Shown: piece by piece, positions 1 through 6,511 of the stretch | Layout of the letters: every line of letters begins with the position of its first letter | Position numbering within the stretch: position 1 is the stretch's first letter | DNA from: an uncultured Litorilinea sp. | GTDB taxonomy: Bacteria > Chloroflexota > Anaerolineae > Caldilineales > Caldilineaceae | Assembly: GCA_946885925.1 (NCBI GenBank) | Contig: CAMPHP010000177.1 | Coordinates: forward strand, 1-6,602 | Reading direction: 5' to 3' | DNA: 6,602 bases | Position numbers and translations under genes: made by a program | The notes under the pieces: generated by a model | Told to the model about the DNA's origin: nothing | Database searches by the model: none | What the model saw: only the letters and a program-made list of their open reading frames with translations

Positions 1-200
1 ATTTGCAACTGCCCCTGCCCAATCAACACAGTGACTTTATCCACCCCTTTGAGTTTGTCGACTTTTTGCAGTGTGCGCGTGCGGCCGGGCTGCCTGTTTT
101 TGACATTATGTTGGAAGCCAAAGCCAAGGAGTTGGCGCTGGTGCGGCTGCGCCAGCAGCTACAACGCTATGCGCCTGAGTTGGGCGCGCTGGTGGTTTGA
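1..200 (+). CDS. uvsE: UV-damage DNA endonuclease UvsE/UVDE, C-terminal fragment
   Basis: This is the 3' end of a gene that begins before the window. The readable frame starts with the codon at base 3 and stops with TGA at 198-200, leaving about 65 residues. What is seen: an HSDFI motif, then a helical stretch, then FDIMLEAKAKELAL close to the C-terminus. What is known: UVDE enzymes are TIM-barrel, metal-dependent endonucleases that nick DNA 5' of UV photoproducts. They end with an H-[SA]-D-[YF]-[IL] strand and a D-[IV]-MLEAK-x-K strand whose glutamate is a metal ligand, followed by a helix. The match in order and spacing makes UvsE the best call, although only about the last fifth of the usual ~300 residues is present. 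Its end overlaps the end of the opposing hydrolase gene by 34 bp, so there is no room for a conventional terminator between them. A related TIM-barrel AP endonuclease is the main alternative. Confidence 0.75.
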   Translation, partial: LQLPLPNQHSDFIHPFEFVDFLQCARAAGLPVFDIMLEAKAKELALVRLRQQLQRYAPELGALVV

Positions 201-1099
201 GCCTCTGCCAGCGGATCCGCCCAGCCTTCGCGCTGCAAGATCGGCTGTACCACCGGCCCGCGCGCACCCTCTACCAGCCGACCGCTGATCACTTGGGGGT
301 CATGTTGGAAGACCATCAGCGCATCACTCTCTTGGATCTGCTGGCGCAAGGCGCGCTTGGTTTCAATACTGGTCATGGGGTAGATGTCGTAGGAGGGAAC
401 CCAGGCCAATCGCTCCATGTGTACGGCCCAACTACATGCATCGCCCAAAAAGACAAGCTGTTCGCCCCGATCCTCTACCCACACCACTTGAAGCGCGGCG
501 GTATGTCCCGGCGTAATGGTAGTGCGCACCTGGCTGCCGAGCCGCTGCGGTCCATCAACCACCTTCATTTGACCTGTTGCCAAAAGCGGCTGCCAGTTGT
601 CCGTGATATAGGTTATGGCTGTGCGCTCGTTGGGATAGCTGGCCTCGCTCAATTCAATGCGCTGCGCCAGGTAACGGGCGCGTGGAAAGGTTGCGACGAG
701 TCGCCCTGGCGAGCCGTCTGCTGTCTCCCAGCGTGTATTGCCCCCGGCATGGTCGCCATGCAGATGGGTTAAGAGCACCACGTCTACATCTTCGGCGCGA
801 TAGCCGACTTTTGCCATCTCCCCCAAGAGCCGCTGATTGCGGTTGTCCAGGCCCAGAATCTGACGCTGCTTGCCGTTGAGTTTATCCCCGTTGCCTGTGT
901 CCACCAGGATCAGCCCGGCGTCTGATTCAATCAGCATACAGCGAATATCGTTTGGCACTTGATTGAGTTCATTGGCAGGCATGACCCGCTGCCACATCAC
1001 ACGAGGAACCACGCCAAAAAAGCCACCTCCATCCGCAACGTTCAACCCATCACTCAAGATATGACAACGCACACCACCCACCTGCACCGTGTAGACCAT
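167..1099 (-). CDS. MBL-fold metallo-hydrolase (lactonase-like)
   Basis: This is a complete 310-residue gene with ATG at 1099-1097 and a TAG stop at 169-167. The metallo-beta-lactamase metal site is intact. THLHGDHAGG gives H112, H114, D116 and H117, TPGHT gives H199, FLGDA gives D220, and FQHDP gives H266. LVDTGNG near residue 66 is the usual strand before the active site. This full two-metal set is typical of hydrolytic members such as N-acyl-homoserine lactonases, arylsulfatase-like enzymes and other esterases, so a hydrolase acting on a lactone or ester is likely. The substrate cannot be read from the sequence. The AiiA catalytic tyrosine that lies just after the bridging aspartate is not obvious here (D220-A-C-S-W), which argues against a simple AiiA assignment. 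No signal peptide is visible, so it is probably cytoplasmic. It is transcribed alone, divergently from the HAD gene, and its last residues overlap the uvsE 3' end. AGGAG lies 6 nt before the start. Confidence 0.9.
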   Translation of the reverse strand: MVYTVQVGGVRCHILSDGLNVADGGGFFGVVPRVMWQRVMPANELNQVPNDIRCMLIESDAGLILVDTGNGDKLNGKQRQILGLDNRNQRLLGEMAKVGYRAEDVDVVLLTHLHGDHAGGNTRWETADGSPGRLVATFPRARYLAQRIELSEASYPNERTAITYITDNWQPLLATGQMKVVDGPQRLGSQVRTTITPGHTAALQVVWVEDRGEQLVFLGDACSWAVHMERLAWVPSYDIYPMTSIETKRALRQQIQESDALMVFQHDPQVISGRLVEGARGPVVQPILQREGWADPLAEAQTTSAPNSGA

Positions 1100-1105
1100 C
1101 GCTTG

Positions 1106-1110
1106 CTCCT
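1106..1110 (-). promoter_or_regulatory. Shine-Dalgarno site of the MBL hydrolase
   Basis: Read on the minus strand this is AGGAG, followed by 6 nt and then the ATG at 1099-1097. It is one of only two clear ribosome binding sites in the window and fixes the hydrolase start. Confidence 0.7.
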
Positions 1111-1175
1111 GCTCTAGCTATTACTTTGCCAAGCTTTTATACCTGAATTTATGCCCCGACTTTTCACTTTGGCCG

Positions 1176-1184
1176 ATTGTACCA
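1176..1184 (-). promoter_or_regulatory. Possible extended -10 promoter for the MBL hydrolase
   Basis: On the minus strand this reads TGGTACAAT, which is an extended -10 (TGn followed by TACAAT, 5 of 6 to consensus). No convincing -35 hexamer lies at the right distance. It would start a leader of roughly 70 nt ahead of the hydrolase. This is inference from consensus matching in a region with no genes. Confidence 0.25.
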
Positions 1185-1217
1185 CAGCAATTCGGTGGGC
1201 ACGTCTACGGACGTAGC

Positions 1218-1246
1218 TTGCCCCGCAAGGGCTTCTAGCCTACAAT
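1218..1246 (+). promoter_or_regulatory. Candidate sigma70-type promoter of the HAD-Nudix-GrpE unit
   Basis: TTGCCC (1218-1223, 4 of 6 to TTGACA) and TACAAT (1241-1246, 5 of 6 to TATAAT) are separated by exactly 17 bp. Transcription would begin near 1253, so the 14-bp tandem repeat at 1263-1290 would fall in the 5' untranslated leader. The spacer contains small inverted repeats (1217-1229 and 1230-1240). Confidence 0.35.
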
Positions 1247-1262
1247 GGGTTGAAATATTGGG

Positions 1263-1290
1263 CTAGATTGTACCTACTAGATTGTACCTA
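1263..1290 (+). repeat. Perfect 14-bp tandem repeat upstream of the HAD gene
   Basis: CTAGATTGTACCTA occurs twice head to tail (1263-1276 and 1277-1290), followed by a degenerate GATGTAACC at 1291-1299. The 9-bp core GATTGTACC also occurs at 1175-1183, in the candidate promoter of the divergent hydrolase, giving three exact copies in this 209-bp intergenic region. Either a repeated protein-binding site or a simple slippage duplication would explain it. Confidence 0.85.
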
Positions 1291-1308
1291 GATGTAACCA
1301 TTTGAACT

Positions 1309-2394
1309 ATGACCCTACCTGAATTGCCGGATGCCGACGCTGAATCTGATAACCGCTCTCCGCGTTCCAATGACGAGGATTTGCGTCCTGGCATAGAAGC
1401 GCTTACCCCAGAGGAAAAAGAAGCTTTCCTGGCGCGTGCGCGTGCCCAGGGGCGTAGCCTAACCTCTGCCGAACAATATGCAATATTCGGCCCTCCGCCA
1501 GAACCCACTGCTGCCCCGCTGCCTCCCGTGGAAGTGGAGGAGATGCAGCCTGCGCCTTTGGATCAGGAATCCTTGACCCAACTACAGGAGAATTTCTTCC
1601 CGGAATTAGGGGATACAGCTTCGCTCCCAGAGTTCTCGCTGTTGCAGGGTGTTATCTTTGATTTTGACTATACCCTGGCTGAACTCGCGCGCCCTCATGT
1701 CGAATTGTTGGAGGAAGGCGCAAAGGCGTCGGCAGAGTATATGCGCTCTACGGGTATGGAGCTGCCTGAAGATTTCTGGAATAATATCATTGAGGCGCGC
1801 CGCTTTGCCGAGGAGAAATCCGAGGAAGAGCACGAAGAACACATTGCCGATGATGCGATGAGCTTCTTGCTTCAATTCTTTGGTTATCCTGCCAGCCAAA
1901 TGGATCTGAATGTCTTGCATCGTGCGGTGGATATCTTCTATGCGCCAGAGATGACGGCGTGGCGGCTGCGTCCCGGTGTGAAGTCACTGCTGCAAGCGTT
2001 GCACGCCGAGGGATACAAACTGGCGGTGATGACCAATTACAACTGTGATCGGGTCTTCCAACGTACCATTGACTATTTGGGCATCCGTCCCTATCTTGAT
2101 ATTTCTTTGTGCAGCGCCAGTGTTGAGTTTCGCAAACCGGATACCAAGTTTTTCGATATTGCCTTGCAACGGTGGGATGCGCTTGGCTACGAGGTAGTGG
2201 TCGTTGGCGATAGTTTGGCCGAGGATATTGCTGCGGGTATTGAGGTGGGCGCGCTGACTGTCTGGATTGACCAGCCGACCACGACCCAAGTCGCCTTTAG
2301 CAATGAGCAACTCGCCTCGCAGGTAAGGCCCGATGCGCGCATTACCGACTTGCAGCAACTACCTGAACTGCTTCATCAATGGGCTACACCATAA
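1309..2394 (+). CDS. HAD-superfamily hydrolase with long N-terminal extension
   Basis: This 361-residue protein carries all four HAD motifs. Motif I is [11 protein letters not shown] with D118 as likely nucleophile, D120 and T122. Motif II is the threonine of LAVMTNYN (T242). Motif III is the lysine of FRKPD (K276). Motif IV is [15 protein letters not shown] with D301 and D306. About 100 residues between motifs I and II form a mostly helical cap, as in the phosphoglycolate phosphatase/haloacid dehalogenase-like (subfamily I) group. The D-x-D-x-T form favours a phosphatase over a dehalogenase, but the substrate is unknown. Residues 1-110 are unlike the rest: acidic, proline-rich and probably disordered, with one short helical segment around [17 protein letters not shown]. 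No clear Shine-Dalgarno site precedes the ATG at 1309. The next downstream in-frame ATG (1543) lies 78 codons in, so 1309 is preferred, though the start is not proven. It is the first gene of a three-gene unit and its stop abuts or overlaps the Nudix start. Confidence 0.88.
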   Translation: MTLPELPDADAESDNRSPRSNDEDLRPGIEALTPEEKEAFLARARAQGRSLTSAEQYAIFGPPPEPTAAPLPPVEVEEMQPAPLDQESLTQLQENFFPELGDTASLPEFSLLQGVIFDFDYTLAELARPHVELLEEGAKASAEYMRSTGMELPEDFWNNIIEARRFAEEKSEEEHEEHIADDAMSFLLQFFGYPASQMDLNVLHRAVDIFYAPEMTAWRLRPGVKSLLQALHAEGYKLAVMTNYNCDRVFQRTIDYLGIRPYLDISLCSASVEFRKPDTKFFDIALQRWDALGYEVVVVGDSLAEDIAAGIEVGALTVWIDQPTTTQVAFSNEQLASQVRPDARITDLQQLPELLHQWATP

Positions 2395-2408
2395 TGGGTT
2401 ACACCATG
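2379..2408 (+). repeat. 15-bp tandem duplication at the HAD/Nudix junction
   Basis: ATGGGCTACACCATA (2379-2393) is followed directly by ATGGGTTACACCATG (2394-2408), identical at 13 of 15 positions. It spans the HAD stop codon (TAA, 2392-2394) and creates in-frame Nudix start candidates at 2379, 2394 and 2406, encoding [10 protein letters not shown]. Confidence 0.85.
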
Positions 2409-2933
2409 AACGCATCCGCACCACAACCCGCCCAGCCACCCGCTACAAAGCCCATCACTGCCTCTCGACGCTATCCCGGCGCGCCCCTTGTTGGTGTAGG
2501 GGTAGCGGTCTTTAACGAGGCAGGCGAGATCCTGTTGGTGCAGCGTGGACGCCCGCCACGGGTTGGCACATGGGGGCTTCCTGGTGGGTTGATTGACTTG
2601 GGTGAGAGATTGGTTGATGCCTCGATGCGCGAAGTGATGGAGGAAGTAGGAATCACGATAGAAGTCGGTGATTTGGTCACGACTTATGAATCGATCCACC
2701 TGGATGAGCAAGGACAAATCGAATATCACTATGTGGTGCTAGAGTATTGGGCGCGTTATCTTGATGGCGACGCTGTGGCCCAAGACGATGCTGCGGCAGT
2801 AGCGTGGGTAGACTACGCCAATCTTGATGCCTATGCGCTCACCCCAGAACAGCTTGACGTACTTTATAAGGCCCATGCGGCGTGGCAAAGTGCTACGTCG
2901 CCCCATTCGAATATGGCTACATCGAGCTCATGA
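2394..2933 (+). CDS. Nudix hydrolase, ADP-ribose pyrophosphatase-like
   Basis: With ATG at 2394 the protein has 179 residues. The Nudix box GX5EX7REUXEEXGU is perfect: it begins at G65, has E71, R79-E80 and E83-E84, and ends G86-I87. The preceding GTWGLPGG and the following Y-E-S-I-H and Y-H-Y-V-V-L-E-Y strands resemble the COG1051 (YjhB-like) ADP-ribose/NDP-sugar pyrophosphatases. Such enzymes cleave nucleoside diphosphates linked to another moiety, using Mg2+ bound by the box glutamates. The exact substrate is not readable. Residues 6-24 are Ala/Pro-rich and probably flexible. Start choice: ATG 2394 shares its A with the HAD stop (TAATG), which suggests re-initiation. ATG 2379 would overlap HAD by 16 bp and ATG 2406 is also possible; none has a good Shine-Dalgarno site. 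The TGA stop overlaps the next gene's ATG as ATGA. Confidence 0.9.
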   Translation: MGYTMNASAPQPAQPPATKPITASRRYPGAPLVGVGVAVFNEAGEILLVQRGRPPRVGTWGLPGGLIDLGERLVDASMREVMEEVGITIEVGDLVTTYESIHLDEQGQIEYHYVVLEYWARYLDGDAVAQDDAAAVAWVDYANLDAYALTPEQLDVLYKAHAAWQSATSPHSNMATSSS

Positions 2934-4027
2934 ACAGCGAATCTGATCCTTTCTATGCTTCGGGCTTTTCCCATCCCGAGGAACCTCCCATTGCTACGCA
3001 ATTAATTCAGCGCTTTCTCCAGCTTGCGGGACAGCTTGACGCGCTCCAAGCACAAATAGGACGCTTAAACGCTGCCTTGGCCCATGAGCGCAGTCAGATC
3101 GACGTGCTCTTGGGTCATTTGGGCAATGAAGCCGCACAGGGTGATCCCCTGCAAGATCGTCTGGTGGAATTGACCGAGCAAATGAGCGCCGACCATGAGC
3201 AGTTCGCCTTCCTGAGCCGCAAGCTGACCGAGTTGGCAACACAGGATCAACTCGTGCGGCTGGAAACAGTGGTGGCTACACAGCGCCAAGTGATGGATCT
3301 CTTTGAGAGCGTGCAAGAGTTGACACGCGCCCAAGAGCGCAGCAACGAACTTACCGAAGCACGCGGTCGCCAAGTGGCCGACATCCTGACCACAATCCAA
3401 GCTTTTCTCAACCGGCGCAGCCAGCTTGAGGAGCAGGAGATTGTGATGGATGCGGAGCGGTTGGAGGAAGTGCGCCGCGAGGCGCGAGGTGAGTTTGCCG
3501 TGCTCTTTCTGCCCGCGTTGGATGGCATTGAAGGCGCATTGGAAGAAGGGCGCGGGCTGTTGGCGCGCAATCGTCAAGAATTAGCCGATATGTACCATCT
3601 ACATGGCGGCAGTTCCGGCGACCGGCAAGCCACTACGGGCAGCCTGGTGAATCGCCTCCGTTCGCGGCTTGCGGGTGAAGCTGAAACGCCAGAGGGGCAG
3701 CAATCTCACATCGCGCCTGCTGGAACACCCACGCCAGAATCTGTGGTCGCGGCAGCCACGGCACTCAATGGATGGCTGCGCGGGTTGGCCTTGGTGCGCG
3801 ACCGGTTTCTTGCCCTTATGGTGCAGGAGGGCATCCAACCGATTCAAGCTCTGCGCCAGCCTTTTGACCCGCGCCTGCATGTGATCGTGCAAAGCGAACA
3901 GCGTGCAGACCTGCCACCCAACACGGTTGTCCGCGAGGTGCGGCGCGGTTTTCGTCAAGCCAATCGCGTCCTGCGCTATAGCGAGGTGGTGGTGTCGCGT
4001 ACACCCGATGGAGCGTCTGCCGACTAG
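2930..4027 (+). CDS. grpE: GrpE-like nucleotide exchange factor with long coiled coil
   Basis: Starting at the ATG that overlaps the Nudix stop (ATGA, 2930-2933), the protein has 365 residues. An in-frame GTG at 2882 would add 16 residues but lies inside the Nudix gene and is less likely. Residues ~20-180 are heptad-rich helix (many L/Q/E/R, almost no proline), a predicted coiled coil. GrpE features follow. EFAVLFLPALDGIEGAL (188-204) matches the LLPVLDNLERAL helix. GLALVRDRFLALMVQEGIQPIQA (from 285) and FDPRLH (312-317) match G-V-x-P-I and FDPxxHEA. NTVVREVRRGFRQANRVLRYSEVVVS (from 331) matches the beta-domain signature GTVxEVxxxGYxxxDRVLRPAxVxV. GrpE releases ADP from DnaK during protein folding in the cytosol. 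Usual GrpE proteins are about 180-200 residues; this one has an extended coiled coil and a ~70-residue Gly/Ser/Thr/Pro-rich insertion (about 220-280) between its two GrpE helices. It may be a paralogue with a specialised partner rather than the general grpE. No dnaK or dnaJ is in the window. Confidence 0.8.
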   Translation: MNSESDPFYASGFSHPEEPPIATQLIQRFLQLAGQLDALQAQIGRLNAALAHERSQIDVLLGHLGNEAAQGDPLQDRLVELTEQMSADHEQFAFLSRKLTELATQDQLVRLETVVATQRQVMDLFESVQELTRAQERSNELTEARGRQVADILTTIQAFLNRRSQLEEQEIVMDAERLEEVRREARGEFAVLFLPALDGIEGALEEGRGLLARNRQELADMYHLHGGSSGDRQATTGSLVNRLRSRLAGEAETPEGQQSHIAPAGTPTPESVVAAATALNGWLRGLALVRDRFLALMVQEGIQPIQALRQPFDPRLHVIVQSEQRADLPPNTVVREVRRGFRQANRVLRYSEVVVSRTPDGASAD

Positions 4028-4059
4028 GCATGCACTCCATCTCTATAAAGCCTCGCCAG

Positions 4060-4085
4060 AAAGTCTCAACATAAAGTCTCGACAT
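4060..4085 (+). repeat. 13-bp tandem repeat downstream of grpE-like gene
   Basis: AAAGTCTCAACAT (4060-4072) is followed directly by AAAGTCTCGACAT (4073-4085), differing at one base, and then by a truncated AAAG. The sub-motif ATAAAG occurs three times (4045, 4071, 4084). It lies in the noncoding stretch between the grpE-like gene and the sugar genes. Confidence 0.8.
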
Positions 4086-4111
4086 AAAGACGTGCCATCA
4101 TTGATGGCTAG

Positions 4112-4137
4112 GTGACAAATAGAGAATATGGCATAAT
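4112..4137 (+). promoter_or_regulatory. Weak promoter candidate for the sugar genes
   Basis: GTGACA (4112-4117, 5 of 6 to the -35 consensus) and CATAAT (4132-4137, 5 of 6 to the -10 consensus) are both good hexamers, but they are only 14 bp apart, shorter than optimal. An alternative is TTGATG (4101-4106) with GAATAT (4124-4129) at 17 bp, but that -10 is poor. A second CATAAT lies at 4157-4162. Some promoter is expected here because the preceding gene ends about 230 bp before the epimerase start. Confidence 0.2.
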
Positions 4138-4143
4138 GGGGAT

Positions 4144-4176
4144 CTCTAGATAAGGGCATAATCGTCGAATCTAGAG
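4144..4176 (+). repeat. 8-bp inverted repeat in the epimerase upstream region
   Basis: CTCTAGAT (4144-4151) and ATCTAGAG (4169-4176) are perfect reverse complements separated by 17 bp. The arms lie downstream of both candidate -10 hexamers, so this could be an operator for a dimeric regulator or the base of an RNA hairpin. Only the symmetry is seen; function is inference. Confidence 0.6.
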
Positions 4177-4207
4177 CGTGTGGACGGGTACTTACGCTCT
4201 TCGTCCA
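4173..4207 (+). repeat. Interleaved inverted repeats, possible structured leader
   Basis: AGAGCGT (4173-4179) pairs perfectly with ACGCTCT (4194-4200), and TGGACG (4181-4186) pairs perfectly with CGTCCA (4202-4207). The arms are in the order 1-2-1'-2', so the two hairpins exclude each other or form a pseudoknot-like fold. The first arm also overlaps the right arm of the 4144-4176 inverted repeat. If transcribed, this would be a leader element about 50 nt before the epimerase start. No known riboswitch consensus was recognised. Confidence 0.4.
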
Positions 4208-4228
4208 AATGACATGCCTGCGAAATAA

Positions 4229-5293
<1,065 letters not shown>

Positions 5294-5317
5294 GCGCTAA
5301 CGCCTAGATTGTCATGC

Positions 5318-6445
5318 ATGAGCCAAGTAATTGCAGTGCCACAGACCGATCCCAAAGCGGGATACTTGGCACACCAGGCACAAATTGATAGCGCCATTCA
5401 ACGGGTGCTAGCCAGTGGTTGGTATATCCTCGGACGAGAAGTTGAGGCGTTCGAGGATTTGTTTGCCACCTATGTTGGGGTAAGCCATGCGATTGGCGTG
5501 GGCAATGGCACGGATGCGCTGGTCTTATCCCTGCGCGCTTGTGGTGTTGGGCCGAATGATTTGGTCTTTACCGTCTCTCATACCGCAGTCGCTACAGTGG
5601 CCGCTGTCGAGCTTGTGGGCGCTACGCCTGTGCTGGTGGATATTGACCCCACAACCTATACGATGGACCCGGCTTCACTGGAAGCTGCGATTGCCAATGC
5701 CCCAGCCGGTATGCCCAAAGCCGTTATTCCCGTTCATCTCTATGGACACCCTGCTGATCTGGCTGCCATTACAAAGATCGCCCGCCAGCATGGATTGTAC
5801 CTGATCGAGGATTGCGCCCAATCGCATGGTGCGCTGCTGGAAGGGCGTATGACGGGTGGTTGGGGCGATATTGCCGCCTTTAGCTTCTATCCTACAAAGA
5901 ACTTAGGAGCATTGGGTGATGGCGGCATGGTGGTGACCAACAATGCCGCCTTAGCCGAGCAGGTGCGCCTCTTACAGCAGTATGGCTGGCGGCAGCGCTA
6001 TATCAGCGACATTCCCGGCGGCAACTCGCGTCTAGACGAGTTACAGGCGGCAGTGCTCAGCGTGAAACTCGGCCAGTTAGACGCGGAGAATGCAAGGCGA
6101 AGCGAGATTGCCCAGCGTTATAGTGCGCTTCTTGCTGGAATTGATGGGCTATGTCTGCCGCAGGCTGCTCCATCGGTTCGCCACGTCTATCATCAGTATG
6201 TCATAGAGTCTCCCCAGCGCGATAACCTCAAAGCCTATTTACGGCAACAGGGTATCGGTACGCTGGTGCATTACCCTGCGCCAGTCCATTTACAGCCTGC
6301 TTATCAAGAGCGTTTGACTCCGGCGGTTCCGTTAACCTGCACAGAGCAAATCTCCAGTCGCATCCTCAGCCTGCCCATGTTCCCGCAACTGTCTGATGAG
6401 CAAGTCGAACGCGTCTGCGATGAGATCCGGCGCTTCTCTACGTAA
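5318..6445 (+). CDS. DegT/DnrJ/EryC1/StrS PLP-dependent sugar aminotransferase
   Basis: This 375-residue fold-type I aminotransferase is the usual length for the family (about 360-380). Landmarks in order: GNGTDALVLSL (from G62, phosphate-binding region), LIEDCAQSHGA (D165 contacts the PLP ring nitrogen, Q168 stacks near it), SFYPTKNLGALGDGG (K194 forms the Schiff base), and SRLDELQAAVLSVKL. The C-terminal VYHQYVI, RDNLKAYLRQQGIGTLVHYPAPVHLQPAY region resembles QdtB/FdtB/DesV-type enzymes. These transfer an amino group from glutamate to the keto carbon of an NDP-linked 3-keto-6-deoxysugar. The 3-amino assignment is inference; a 4-keto-sugar (ArnB/PerA-like) substrate cannot be excluded. ATG 5318 is chosen over the in-frame TTG at 5309. 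No Shine-Dalgarno site is visible, so it may rely on coupling to the epimerase 24 bp upstream. Together they point to deoxy/aminosugar synthesis for a surface glycan. The gene stops 7 bp before a palindromic element. Confidence 0.9.
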   Translation: MSQVIAVPQTDPKAGYLAHQAQIDSAIQRVLASGWYILGREVEAFEDLFATYVGVSHAIGVGNGTDALVLSLRACGVGPNDLVFTVSHTAVATVAAVELVGATPVLVDIDPTTYTMDPASLEAAIANAPAGMPKAVIPVHLYGHPADLAAITKIARQHGLYLIEDCAQSHGALLEGRMTGGWGDIAAFSFYPTKNLGALGDGGMVVTNNAALAEQVRLLQQYGWRQRYISDIPGGNSRLDELQAAVLSVKLGQLDAENARRSEIAQRYSALLAGIDGLCLPQAAPSVRHVYHQYVIESPQRDNLKAYLRQQGIGTLVHYPAPVHLQPAYQERLTPAVPLTCTEQISSRILSLPMFPQLSDEQVERVCDEIRRFST

Positions 6446-6481
6446 GTTCTCTCAAGTTGCCGCCTTGGATCGTATTCTGGC

Positions 6482-6504
6482 GATATTCCGCTTCGGGGAA
6501 TATC
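6482..6504 (+). repeat. 8-bp stem hairpin after the aminotransferase gene
   Basis: GATATTCC (6482-6489) pairs perfectly with GGAATATC (6497-6504) around a 7-nt loop, GCTTCGG. It starts 37 bp after the aminotransferase stop. No run of T follows, so it is not a classical intrinsic terminator, though it could still block 3' exonucleases. Confidence 0.6.
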
Positions 6505-6511
6505 AGTCAGC

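Noticed and set aside
197..772. 191-codon plus-strand open frame opposite the MBL hydrolase gene
   Set aside because: It is antisense to a gene with a complete MBL active site, shows no recognisable domain, and has composition expected from a reverse-strand shadow of GC-rich codons.
2882..2929. Earlier GTG start for the grpE-like gene
   Set aside because: It would overlap the Nudix gene by 52 bp and adds 16 residues with no GrpE resemblance. The ATG at 2930 in an ATGA overlap is the standard coupled arrangement.
3065..3577. 170-codon minus-strand open frame inside the grpE-like gene
   Set aside because: Its Leu/Gln/His-rich translation is the antisense of coiled-coil codons. No start context or family resemblance supports it.
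4060..4091. Possible start of a CRISPR array
   Set aside because: The repeats are 13 bp, directly adjacent with no spacers, and only two copies are present. No cas genes are in the window.
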